From Crotophaga sulcirostris (lineage: Eukaryota > Chordata > Aves > Cuculiformes > Crotophagidae), in contig VYZB01000388.1 in NCBI GenBank assembly GCA_013397455.1, forward strand, positions 807,961-871,960: 64,000 nucleotides of DNA. The letters run 5' to 3'. The position numbers were made by a program, and so were the translations under genes. Below are positions 59,301 through 64,000 of this stretch, one piece after another. Positions within the stretch are counted from its first letter, which is position 1; each line of letters starts with the position of its first letter. The notes under the pieces were generated by a model. That model was given only the letters and a program-made list of their open reading frames with translations, did no database searches and was not told where the DNA came from.

Positions 59301-62300
59301 GCACAAACGCTGCCTACAAGGAACTCTGCAGCCAGTAGGAAAGAAAACATTTTTATTGGTTGGTTGTTTTTTTTTTGTTCCATTTCTTTCACTTGTAAAA
59401 TCGTATAAGATCACATAACAGTCATGTTCAGTTATATAAAGTGATATTTCTTTTGCATGTCCATATCATAGCAAAAGTAGGATCCGAAAGAATCATTGAT
59501 GATCCAGTGATCCTTAATTGCTCAGCAGGTAAAAACCTTTATAAAAACAAATCCTAGAACAGTAAATAACTTCTTTTGTATACTGGAACAAAAATAAATT
59601 GCATTTTTGTTTGAGTATGAAGAGTACTCAAGGAAAGCAAGAAAAATAACCGATAGCAAGCTCCTCTTTATCTGTTAGTAAACTGTGTTGTAATAAGCAA
59701 AGCAAACAGTTTTCAGCAGCAAAATCAACCACTTGTTTGGATCAGAAAAATCGAGCCCTAGGATTGCGTGCTCCAGCATTGTATATATGTTCTGATGTGT
59801 AACAACTGCTTTCCCAACTAGCATTTAAGTATTTATGACTAATATTGGCGATTTTGTTAACTGAACCAGGATGTGCAAGCCATTAAATTCTCCTCGACCA
59901 GTGCTTATGGGCCAGATCCTTTCTAAGCAGCAGGCTCATAGCAGAAGCCAGCCACTGCTGCTGCAGCTCCCATGTGCTGATCAGAAAATAGACTGAAACC
60001 TGACTGCCACCACAACACTTGCCTCTCAGACGCTGGGACCCTCTTTTTGTGGGTCACCCAAACTGCTTTCCGGGCCTGATCACAACGTCCTTTTTAATTT
60101 TCAAATGTGAGGGAGCTAAATGTGCACCTTTTTATTGAAATAAAGTAAAAGTCTGTGGTTAATGCCTTTAGAACCTTGGACGATTGTATCCCATGAACTT
60201 TCCAGTATACATAGTGTAATCCAAAAATACATGACAGACTTTTTTTTTGTCTCCCTTTCAGACAGTTTAGTTGACTTCCACTCACTTAAGAATTAGCAGG
60301 TACCATACAGAAAAATAACAGCACTGAAAGGCTTTTTTGCTGCTTTTAATGGGGTTTGGATCAGCTCCTAAGGCTCAGCTTCACGTCCCGAGGACCTCAC
60401 CCTGCAAACCAGCGGAGTTTTTGCTTGGCTCCAGCGTGGAAATAACAAGGGGTGGTTATTGAGCCGTGCGGAAAAGTTGCGCTCCAAGAAAGCGCCTCCT
60501 TTTCCTCCTGCTGAGCTTTCCCCGGGGGGGCACGGGGAGGGTGGCAGCACCCGCCCCCCGCACCCCAACGCAGCTCCCTGGCGGGGCTGGGGCCCGGTGC
60601 GGGGCTGGGGCAGTGCGGAGGGGGGTCGGACAGCGGGACGAGAGGGCTCCCCCTTCCCGCCCCGTCCCGCCGGGGGTGCCGGTGTCACTAGGGGGGGCTG
60701 CGGCGGAGGAAACCTGCTAGGAACGCCCCCCCACCTCCAGAGGCGCTGCCCCCCACCCCGGGGGGAGGTGATGGGGTGCGGGGGCAGTGGTTGCCGTCCC
60801 CCCCGGACTGCAGGGGGGTGTGGGGTGAGAGCCGGGCGAGCGGCTCCTGCAAAGCCCCCCAGAAGCCAGACACGGCCCCCCCGGGGCGAGCCCTCCGTGC
60901 CCCACAGCCAATGGAGGTGTTGGGGGGGGGCCCTGCAAACTTCTCCCGGCAGCTCCCGGGCGGTCGCGGGGCTGAGGGCGGCGGCGGAGCGATGCGGGAG
61001 AAGATCATGGAATTATAGAACGGTTCGGGTTGGAAGGGACCTTAAAGATCATCCAGTTCCAACCCCCCTGCCGTGGGCAGGGACACCTCCCACCAGCCCA
61101 GGCTGCTCCAGCCTGGCCTGGAACACCTCCGGGGAGGGGGCACCCACAGCTCCCCTGGGCAACCTGTGCCAGGGCCTCACCGCCCTCAGCGTGAAGAATT
61201 TCTTCCTAACGTCGAATCGAAATCTTCCCCCTTATTTGAAGCCATTCCCCCTCGCCCTGTCAGTGCTCGCCCTTGGAGAAAGGTGCCGCGAGCATCCCGA
61301 GAAGGGCGCGTGCGCCCCCCTGGCACCGCCAGAGCCCCGAGGGCGGCCCCGCGGCGCTGCCCGTGCCCCCGCACCGAGCGCGGCGGGAGCCGTCGGGGCC
61401 GGGAGCCGCTGCCCGCCCCGCGCCTGCCCGGGGAGCGGCCGGGAGTCGGGGGTTCCCGCAGCCCCGGGCTGCCAGGAATCCGTTCGGGCTTGGTGACAGC
61501 CCCGAGGGTCCGTGCCCGGGTGTGGGGAACGCGAGCTGGGCTGGGTGGAGGCACCCGGGAAGGGTCAGGAACCGAACCGTTCCCCTGCCTTAAAATTAGA
61601 GCCCTGGGTGACTGTTGTGGTTTCGGTTTTTTTTGGTTTTTTGTTTTTTTCTTTTAATCCCGCTGGTTTAGGGAAAAACTGTTAAGGATAAATTAAAACA
61701 TGACTGATTTTTTTCAATGAAGCCATATTTCTGCACAATGCAAAAGGATCTTTACATAACAACTGAAACTCGGGAGAAAAGCTAATTGGATTAAGTCCTC
61801 TGAAAGGGAGGTTAAGGTGTCTGAATGAGACAACTGCAAAGCTCCGCTTTTCTTGCCATCTGTTTAGCAAGACTAAAGTGTTTTCTGATTAATATTGTCT
61901 TAATCAATCACGCTGCCGTTTATTATAACCGTACTGAATTTAGGGAACGAATAGAACGGAGGCTCAGCACGAGGATGGACAATTTCGAAGGCAGCGATAG
62001 AAAAATCTGGGCTTTTCTTTTTTTTTTTTTTTTTTGATTTGGGGATTTTTTTATTTCCCTAAAGACCCATTCGTGCCCGCATCGAGGAGCTGCCAGCAGT
62101 GCCCACGGCTGCAGAGCCGCTGGGGGGGGGGGGGGGCAGCTCTCTCTTACCCCCCAGGAGCTCCCGCACACGCTCGGGCACGAACGCAACGATTCCTTCC
62201 CAGCCGAGCACTCGCTCCCCGCAACAACCGCGTGGGTTTTGTCCCGACAGGAAAAGAACTCGAGACCCGAGCGAGGGACCGAGCCCCGCGCAGGGCCGGG

Positions 62301-63910
62301 CAGCCTCCCCTTCTCTCTCTTTTTGTTTGTTTGGTTGGTTTTTTGTTTTTGTTTTGTTTTGGTTTTCGGTTGGTTTGGTTTTAATCATAGAAGCATAGAA
62401 CGGTTTGGGCTGAAAGGGACCCCAAAGCCCATCCAGTGCCACCCCCCTGCCATGGGCAGGGACACCTCCCACCAGCCCAGGCTGCTCCAGGCCCCCTCAA
62501 TATTTAAATTTTACAAACCACAGAATGCCCTGAGTTGAAAGGGACCCGCAAGGACCACCGAGTCCAGCTTCTGTCCCCGCGCAGGACGACCCCAACACTG
62601 GCACCCTACAAAGTGCCCTTCGGGGTGAAAACACCCTGGGCGGGCTCCGGGCGGTGGGCAGGGAAGGGGCTCCGGGGTTGCCCTGTCCCACCGCTCCTCG
62701 CCCCGGCCCCCCCCTCCCCCCCGCGGCACCGGGAGAGCCCGCAGGAGCCGGGCTGGGGCTGCGGGAGCCGGGGGGGACGCAGCCGTCGGGGGGGGCCCCG
62801 ATCCCGCTGCTGGCACCGCCCGGCCCCCTGCCCACCGCCCCGGCCGGGCACGGGGGCTGCGGGAGGACGGGATGGGGCACCTGGGGATCGGGCAGCGTGG
62901 GAGCCTCTCCCGGGTTCTGCCCTGCCCAACCTGGGAAACGCCTGGCAAGGAGAGGGGCGGAGCGGGTGTTTGCCTGGGTTAATAAAATAAATGAGAACGG
63001 TGGAGGCTGCTCCGTGCGGCGGGGGCAGCGCTGCTGGGGGGCTGCCGGCCTGACCGTGGGCAAAGCTCGGCCTGGGCTCCGGGAAAGCCCGGCTCCCCCC
63101 GGGCGGCAGGGGCGGCCGTCGGGTGGTCGGGACCCCTGGGCTGCTCCTGCCCCCCCCCTTGGCTCTTTGCGGGGCTGCTGGGGTGCAGCCGCCCTCCTCC
63201 CGCCCGGGTAGCGGAGCGGTGGAAGCATCCTTTGGGGATGCGGGGGGAGCCCCAGCCTGCCCTTCCCCAGGCTCCAGCCCCGCCAAAGCAGCCCAGCCCC
63301 GGCTCTGCCTGCGGGACCAGACGGTCTGGGTGCTGGGCTCGCCCTAAACTCACCAAGAAACCTCGTTTCCCCAAAGTAACCTCATTTTCCCCAAGAAACT
63401 TCGTTTTTCCCAAGAAACTTCGTTTTTCCCAAGAAACCTCGTTTTTCCCAAGAAACCTGTTTTTCCCCAAGTAACCCCATTTCGCCCAAGAAGCTTCTCT
63501 TTCCCCAAGAAATCTCGTTTTCCCCAAGAAAGCTCCTTTTCTCAAAGGCTCCGCTCAAACCTAAGCGAGCGCCCACAACCAGAAGCGGAGCGGGAATTAG
63601 TTTGCCGGCCGGCAGCCTAGAGAGGAGAAAGAGGGGGGAAAAAAATGGAAAGAAAGGGAAAAAGAGAAAAAAAAAACCAAAAAACCAACAAACCACCCTC
63701 TGCTCCGTCGTATCCACAAGTGCAAGCGCAGGGCTCCAGCCTGGGGGCGAGGGTTTTCCCCCCTCCCCGCACCCCACGGTCAAGTTGAAAAGTCCTCCCT
63801 GGAGAGCGTGGGGACCCCGCTGCCTGGGGGAAGGGGGGGGGGACACGCCGAGAGGACACACACTTACCTGTGGAGTCCATATCGGGTTCCTCCAGCAACC
63901 CGCACTGCAT
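82..63910 (-). CDS. RFX4: RFX4 transcription factor, 5' thirteen coding exons (3' part off window)
   Basis: Regulatory factor X4 is a nuclear winged-helix transcription factor that binds X-box DNA as a homo- or heterodimer with other RFX proteins. In mammals it is needed for dorsal brain midline and subcommissural organ development and is linked to ciliary gene control. The spliced minus-strand CDS joins the exons listed separately below; all 12 complete introns are GT-AG and phases agree throughout. The 1351 nt give 450 codons plus one base. The DNA-binding domain spans about residues 61-136, with [15 protein letters not shown] crossing the exon 5/6 junction. The region from about residue 315 onward corresponds to the start of the dimerization region in human RFX4. 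Exon-encoded protein matches my memory of human RFX4 almost residue for residue; substitutions include Q for H at position 2 and E for D in DSREEHRK. The C-terminal ~285 residues and stop codon lie to the left of base 1. No other gene is seen on either strand. Confidence 0.97.
200..1622 (-). other. RFX4: RFX4 intron 12
   Basis: This 1.4-kb AT-rich intron holds no exon, recognisable repeat family or RNA gene that I can support. Its borders shift by 4 nt together if the alternative splice pair is used. Confidence 0.85.
1623..1717 (-). CDS. RFX4: RFX4 coding exon 12
   Basis: This exon completes Leu and encodes [20 protein letters not shown] then [11 protein letters not shown], within the dimerization region. 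It enters in phase 1 through the acceptor TTTGCCAG|TGTAT. The 3' end is ambiguous by 4 nt: AAAG|GTTGGT at 1623 (used here, phase 0) or GTTG|GTAAGC at 1619. Each pairs with its own acceptor in exon 13 and gives the same protein. Confidence 0.94.
1718..4945 (-). other. RFX4: RFX4 intron 11
   Basis: This 3.2-kb intron is unique-looking sequence. I see no transposon, RNA gene or exon-like segment with flanking splice sites and RFX4 similarity. Confidence 0.85.
4946..5090 (-). CDS. RFX4: RFX4 coding exon 11
   Basis: The 145-nt exon encodes 48 residues, [20 protein letters not shown] through [12 protein letters not shown], plus one base. It is part of the helical dimerization region. It enters in phase 0 and leaves in phase 1. 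The acceptor is GGATTACAG|GCATC and the donor CAAT|GTAAGA. A Glu replaces the Asp I recall in human (DSRDEHRK), a conservative change. Confidence 0.96.
5091..6608 (-). other. RFX4: RFX4 intron 10
   Basis: This 1.5-kb AT-rich intron shows nothing recognisable beyond its splice sites. Confidence 0.85.
6609..6667 (-). CDS. RFX4: RFX4 coding exon 10
   Basis: The smallest complete coding exon after exon 1 (59 nt) encodes the end of Leu and [19 protein letters not shown]. It begins the region that corresponds to the dimerization domain in human RFX4 (about residue 315 on). It enters in phase 1 and leaves in phase 0. The acceptor is TTCCTGTAG|TGTCC and the donor CCAA|GTAAAT. Confidence 0.96.
6668..8418 (-). 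other. RFX4: RFX4 intron 9
   Basis: This 1.75-kb intron between exons 9 and 10 shows no repeat family or further coding signal. Confidence 0.85.
8419..8519 (-). CDS. RFX4: RFX4 coding exon 9
   Basis: The 101-nt exon completes Ser and encodes [20 protein letters not shown] then [13 protein letters not shown] plus one base. This amphipathic helical region is shared by RFX1-4 and belongs to the conserved part before the dimerization domain. It enters in phase 2 and leaves in phase 1. The acceptor is CTTTTCAG|TTTGAC and the donor GAAT|GTATGT. Confidence 0.97.
8520..10879 (-). other. RFX4: RFX4 intron 8
   Basis: This 2.4-kb intron starts with the unusual GTCTGT donor. A more GC-balanced patch around 8870-9130 gives overlapping short ORFs on the minus strand, but they resemble no protein I know. 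Confidence 0.85.
10880..11043 (-). CDS. RFX4: RFX4 coding exon 8
   Basis: The 164-nt exon encodes [20 protein letters not shown] onward to PTVLQALPD plus two bases of Ser. This hydrophobic, helix-rich segment is the conserved domain upstream of the dimerization region; [14 protein letters not shown] is characteristic. The acceptor is GATTGCAG|GTTCAA. The donor is GACAG|GTCTGT, which departs from GTRAG at +3 to +5. It enters in phase 0 and leaves in phase 2. Overlapping longer ORFs in other frames hide this exon. Confidence 0.95.
11044..12899 (-). other. RFX4: RFX4 intron 7
   Basis: This 1.9-kb intron holds an A/T-rich stretch near 11770-11830 and otherwise nothing recognisable. Confidence 0.85.
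12900..12977 (-). CDS. RFX4: RFX4 coding exon 7
   Basis: The 78-nt exon (26 codons, phase 0 at both ends) encodes [20 protein letters not shown] followed by RANFDE, the start of the conserved central region of RFX proteins. The acceptor is TTTTTCAG|GTTTC and the donor GATGAG|GTATGG. Because it is phase-neutral, skipping would remove 26 residues without a frameshift. Confidence 0.96.
12978..13827 (-). other. RFX4: RFX4 intron 6
   Basis: This is the shortest complete intron (850 bp). A tiny direct repeat of TTAGATTAG lies near 13128-13146. Nothing else is seen. Confidence 0.88.
13828..14041 (-). CDS. RFX4: RFX4 coding exon 6 (end of DNA-binding domain and linker)
   Basis: This is the longest exon here (214 nt). 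It encodes [20 protein letters not shown] through the linker ending [13 protein letters not shown] completes the wing of the RFX domain; the rest ([20 protein letters not shown]) follows the DNA-binding domain. It enters in phase 2 and leaves in phase 0. The acceptor is TGTATTAG|GTATC and the donor GAGAAG|GTAACA. In mammals a shorter isoform lacking the DNA-binding domain is known to enter at this exon from another first exon; I could not find that first exon in intron 5. Confidence 0.97.
14042..19184 (-). other. RFX4: RFX4 intron 5
   Basis: This 5.1-kb intron contains the hAT-like MITE at 17092-17282. I searched it for the alternative first exon used by the mammalian short isoform lacking the DNA-binding domain and found none. 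Confidence 0.85.
17092..17282. mobile_element. Short non-autonomous hAT-like DNA transposon (MITE)
   Basis: The 191-bp element has imperfect terminal inverted repeats: CATGGGTGGCAAAC at the left and, read on the minus strand, CAGGGGTGTCACAC at the right. It is flanked by CCTTAGAG (17084-17091) and CCTTAAGG (17283-17290), an 8-bp target duplication matching at 6 of 8 positions; 8 bp is the size typical of hAT elements. The ends resemble the common amniote hAT termini beginning CAGGGGTGTCAAACTC and carry the 'GGGCTGAATCCAGCCC' type of sub-terminal palindrome. It has no transposase coding capacity. Its divergence suggests an old insertion. Confidence 0.75.
19185..19246 (-). CDS. RFX4: RFX4 coding exon 5 (DNA-binding domain)
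   Basis: The 62-nt exon encodes [20 protein letters not shown] plus two bases of Lys. This part of the RFX domain carries the recognition helix and the basic [10 protein letters not shown] stretch entering the wing. It enters in phase 0 and leaves in phase 2. The acceptor is TTTGCAG|ATAATA and the donor CAAA|GTAAGC. Intron 4, just before it, is the second longest in the window (10.8 kb). Its first bases close the upstream overlapping ORF: a TAA in that frame lies at 19243-19245. Confidence 0.97.
19247..30006 (-). other. RFX4: RFX4 intron 4
   Basis: This 10.8-kb intron splits the DNA-binding domain between exons 4 and 5. It carries an X-box-like palindrome at 26497-26511, a T-rich run near 20909-20930 and a short AT dinucleotide run near 20424-20433. 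No transposon was recognised. Confidence 0.85.
26497..26511. promoter_or_regulatory. Candidate X-box (RFX binding site)
   Basis: GTTTCC-TTA-GGAAAC is a perfect 6-bp inverted repeat with a 3-nt spacer. It fits the X-box consensus RYYNYY-N(1-3)-RRNRAC bound by RFX dimers. Its position inside RFX4 intron 4 makes autoregulation possible. A single motif match has limited weight; binding is inference. Confidence 0.35.
30007..30130 (-). CDS. RFX4: RFX4 coding exon 4 (winged-helix DNA-binding domain, first half)
   Basis: This exon encodes 41 residues from [19 protein letters not shown] to PVNAASFGK. This is the N-terminal half of the RFX winged helix, including the highly conserved 'YxHYxxFC' and 'PVNAASFGK' signatures of the family. 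It enters in phase 2 and leaves in phase 0. The donor is GGGAAG|GTAAGT. The acceptor is CTTTTTAAG|GCTGG, an AAG rather than the usual CAG/TAG, which is acceptable but weaker. Confidence 0.97.
30131..35540 (-). other. RFX4: RFX4 intron 3
   Basis: This 5.4-kb AT-rich intron contains an octamer-type POU motif (ATTTGCAT) at 33916-33923, which may be chance. No transposon, RNA gene or exon is seen. Confidence 0.85.
35541..35601 (-). CDS. RFX4: RFX4 coding exon 3
   Basis: The 61-nt exon encodes [19 protein letters not shown] and the first two bases of the Trp codon that begins the RFX winged-helix domain (LQW|LEENYE). It enters in phase 1 and leaves in phase 2. The acceptor is TTAACAG|ATGAGG and the donor CAATG|GTAAGA. 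It is the smallest but one of the exons and too short to show as an isolated ORF; it was found by looking for the expected RFX4 segment between exons 2 and 4. Confidence 0.96.
37183..37213. repeat. Perfect 12-bp inverted repeat at the CR1 5' junction
   Basis: CGTCCTTCTTAT (37183-37194) and ATAAGAAGGACG (37202-37213) are exact reverse complements separated by 7 nt (CCCCAAC). The right arm is the start of recognisable CR1 sequence. CCCCAAC is itself the reverse complement of GTTGGGG at 37154-37160. Confidence 0.9.
37202..37680 (+). mobile_element. CR1 LINE, 5'-truncated, with end of reverse-transcriptase ORF
   Basis: CR1 is the dominant non-LTR retrotransposon of birds. The copy encodes the C-terminal end of the CR1 ORF2 protein ([20 protein letters not shown], then [20 protein letters not shown]) up to a stop at about 37377. 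The characteristic 3' region follows: AGGAAGAAATTCTTT, GGAGCAGCCTAGGTTGGTGG and a terminal ATTCTATGATTCTGTGATTCT tail ending at 37680. It is truncated at the 5' end, as nearly all copies are, and lacks a poly(A) tail as expected for CR1. It lies antisense to RFX4 in intron 2. A 12-bp inverted repeat sits at its 5' junction. Confidence 0.93.
43190..43760. other. Very AT-rich intronic block near exon 2
   Basis: This stretch is dominated by A/T runs with homeodomain-like TAAT/ATTA cores and lacks transposon hallmarks. Such sequence can be either neutral or a conserved enhancer; conservation cannot be judged from one genome. Confidence 0.4.
44127..44213 (-). CDS. RFX4: RFX4 coding exon 2
   Basis: The 87-nt exon encodes [19 protein letters not shown]... 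and ends in SNDE plus one base. It enters and leaves in phase 1, so its skipping would keep the frame. The acceptor is TTTTGCAG|AGAG and the donor GAAA|GTAAGT. The encoded segment is the acidic, Ser/Asn-rich stretch before the DNA-binding domain and matches human RFX4 from memory. It sits alone between a 19.7-kb and an 8.5-kb intron. Confidence 0.96.
44214..60439 (-). other. RFX4: RFX4 intron 1, AT-rich major part
   Basis: This is the distal 16 kb of the 19.7-kb first intron. It is mostly unique-looking AT-rich sequence with short GC-balanced patches (45100-46650, 48500-49600, 54750-55640). These patches give several ORFs of 100-190 codons that resemble no known protein. One long A/GA tract lies at 47339-47378. 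I recognise no gene. Confidence 0.82.
47339..47378. repeat. Poly(A) tract followed by (GA)n microsatellite
   Basis: A homopolymer of about 26 A is followed directly by about seven GA units. On the RFX4 sense strand it reads as (TC)n then a long poly(T). No SINE or retrocopy body is recognisable beside it, so it is called a simple repeat. Confidence 0.9.
60583..60625 (+). other. G-run cluster with quadruplex potential
   Basis: Four G4 runs at 60583-60586, 60589-60592, 60601-60604 and 60607-60610, followed by a G6 run at 60620-60625, satisfy a loose G-quadruplex pattern (one loop is 8 nt). The G-rich strand is the template strand for RFX4. Confidence 0.5.
61004..61285 (-). mobile_element. CR1 LINE 3' fragment
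   Basis: Read on the minus strand this is the CR1 3' region: the GAAGAAATTCTTC-type block, CTCCCCGGAGGTGTTCCAGG, GGCTGGAGCAGCCTGGGCTG, the GGTCCCTTCCAACC block and a degenerate ATTCTATAATTCCATGAT tail at 61004. The 5' end fades near 61285. It is in the same sense as RFX4 and carries no coding capacity. Confidence 0.9.
62122..62136 (+). repeat. Homopolymer of 15 G
   Basis: An uninterrupted run of about 15 G in the CpG-rich block reads as C15 in the RFX4 pre-mRNA. Such runs are mutation-prone and often misassembled. Confidence 0.85.
62320..62383. repeat. T/G-rich low-complexity tract
   Basis: This irregular tract of TTTG, TTGG and T-runs abuts the 3' end of the next CR1 fragment. CR1 lacks a poly(A) tail, so the tract is probably independent of the insertion. 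Confidence 0.75.
62384..62497 (-). mobile_element. CR1 LINE 3' terminal fragment
   Basis: About 114 bp of CR1 3' end. On the minus strand it reads GGAGCAGCCTGGGCTGGTGG, GTCCCTGCCCATGGCAGG, the GGGTCCCTTTCAGCCC block and a terminal ATTCTATGCTTCTATGATT-like tail. It ends sharply near 62497 beside another CR1-type fragment and lies sense to RFX4. Confidence 0.9.
62509..62610 (-). mobile_element. CR1-type LINE 3' fragment of a different subfamily
   Basis: The sequence contains CACAGAATGCCCTGAGTTG, AAAGGGACCCGCAAGGACC and CACCGAGTCCAGCTTC, followed by a GCGCAGGACGACCCCAACA block. This is the other common avian CR1 3' end (consensus-like: CCTGAGTTGGAAGGGACCCA, CAAGGATCATCGAGTCCAA). It differs clearly from the fragment next to it, so it is a separate, probably older insertion. 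Confidence 0.82.
63353..63548. repeat. 18-20 bp minisatellite, about ten copies
   Basis: Ten diverged tandem units resembling CCAAGAAACCTCGTTTTTC run from 63353 to about 63548; central units (63400-63460) are nearly identical and edge units are degraded. Read on the minus strand it yields repetitive FLGK/SWEK-like peptides in open frames, which are a by-product of the repeat. It lies about 320 bp inside intron 1 from the exon 1 donor. Confidence 0.93.
63625..63690. repeat. Purine-rich low-complexity tract
   Basis: Almost pure A/G on the plus strand (GAGGAGAAAGAGGGGGGAAA and onward to an A-rich end), i.e. a polypyrimidine tract on the RFX4 sense strand, between exon 1 and the minisatellite. 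Confidence 0.8.
63868..63910 (-). CDS. RFX4: RFX4 coding exon 1 (start codon)
   Basis: This exon encodes the initiator and 14 complete codons, [14 protein letters not shown], then the first base of the next codon (phase 1). It matches the start of the brain-type RFX4 isoform (human [14 protein letters not shown] from memory). The donor is ACAG|GTAAGT, ending at 63868. The chosen ATG has A at -3. Another ATG lies 11 nt upstream in a different frame (63919-63921). No in-frame stop is seen between this ATG and the right edge of the window, so the start rests on homology, not on an upstream stop. Confidence 0.95.
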
Positions 63911-64000
63911 GCTCTTCCCATGGACGGGACGGGAGCCCCAAGGTCCCGGGGTGTGGAGAGCCCCTATCTCAGAGATGCTGCGCGGGGAAGAGGGAGCAGG
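63911..64000 (-). other. RFX4: RFX4 5' UTR / promoter-proximal GC-rich sequence
   Basis: This is the sequence immediately upstream of the RFX4 ATG. It is GC-rich and without a recognisable TATA box, consistent with a CpG-island 5' leader. It contains an out-of-frame ATG at 63919-63921. A pyrimidine-rich tract followed by CAG at 63978-63980 resembles a 3' splice site, so part of this segment could be intron, with the coding exon starting at 63977. The transcription start cannot be placed from this window. Confidence 0.55.

Larger units (their letters stand above)
60440..63867 (-). other. RFX4: CpG-rich 5' part of RFX4 intron 1
   Basis: Composition changes abruptly near 60440 from AT-rich to GC-rich. 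CpGs are dense at about 60480-61000, 61280-61560, 62090-62300 and 62560-63340, interrupted by AT-rich spacers (61600-62080) and CR1 fragments. Together with the GC-rich exon 1 this looks like a broad promoter-associated CpG island of a developmental regulator, lying mostly downstream of exon 1. Many long ORFs here come from lack of AT-rich stops and are not credible genes. Confidence 0.75.

Noticed and set aside
60360..60460. Minus-strand CAGG|GTGAGG donor near 60402 as an alternative exon
   Set aside because: The upstream open frame reaches this donor in phase 0, which does not fit phase 1 exon 2, and nothing else supports an exon.
60459..61496. 345-codon plus-strand ORF and several overlapping ORFs over 100 codons in 60368-61657
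   Set aside because: They lie in CpG-rich sequence where stops are rare, run through a CR1 fragment in its antisense direction, and are Pro/Arg/Gly-rich in several frames at once. No family resemblance.
62497..63286. Long ORFs of 140-243 codons on both strands in the GC-rich block
   Set aside because: Simultaneously open frames on both strands reflect composition. The sequences are low-complexity Pro/Gly/Ala/Arg and match no protein I know.
62979..63545. 188-codon minus-strand ORF with repeated FLGK/SWEK units, and a 179-codon partner at 63382-63921
   Set aside because: They are translations of the 18-20 bp minisatellite, continued into exon 1 in a frame other than RFX4.
1..64000. CRISPR arrays, operons, tRNA or rRNA genes, phage or plasmid features
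   Set aside because: No regularly spaced direct repeats with unique spacers, no cloverleaf-like sequence and no prokaryotic gene organisation were seen; the window is one vertebrate gene and its introns.

Overview
This window is a piece of a vertebrate nuclear genome, most likely a bird. Its truncated CR1 retrotransposons end in the typical 8-bp-type tail (ATTCTATGATTCT-like). The only gene I can support is split into short exons with GT-AG introns and has almost no other coding signal around it. Base composition is AT-rich for about 60 kb and turns sharply GC- and CpG-rich in the last 3.6 kb.

The gene is RFX4 (regulatory factor X4), read on the minus strand, so it runs from right to left. 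I could place 13 consecutive coding exons with consistent reading phase, from the initiator ATG at 63910 to a donor just before position 81, where the gene leaves the left edge. In transcription order they are 63868-63910, 44127-44213, 35541-35601, 30007-30130, 19185-19246, 13828-14041, 12900-12977, 10880-11043, 8419-8519, 6609-6667, 4946-5090, 1623-1717 and 82-199. Together they encode 450 codons plus one base, roughly the first 60% of a protein that is about 735 residues in human. They include the whole RFX winged-helix DNA-binding domain (exons 3-6, about residues 61-136) and much of the conserved central and dimerization regions. The 3' exons lie beyond the left edge, and the transcription start is probably just beyond or close to the right edge.

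Everything else is intronic. Intron 1 (19.7 kb) begins with a CpG-rich block (60440-63867) that carries an 18-20 bp minisatellite, G-runs and three CR1 3' fragments in the gene's sense. A CR1 copy in the opposite orientation lies in intron 2. A 191-bp hAT-like MITE with a near-perfect 8-bp target duplication lies in intron 5. An X-box-like palindrome, the kind of site RFX proteins bind, lies in intron 4.

No exotic or unknown system is visible. The most interesting observations are: (1) a 109-codon upstream ORF that starts 11 nt before the RFX4 ATG and stays open, in another frame, through exons 1-4; (2) a 4-nt splice-site ambiguity at the exon 12/13 junction; (3) a perfect 12-bp fold-back at the 5' junction of the intron-2 CR1; and (4) the X-box in the gene's own intron.
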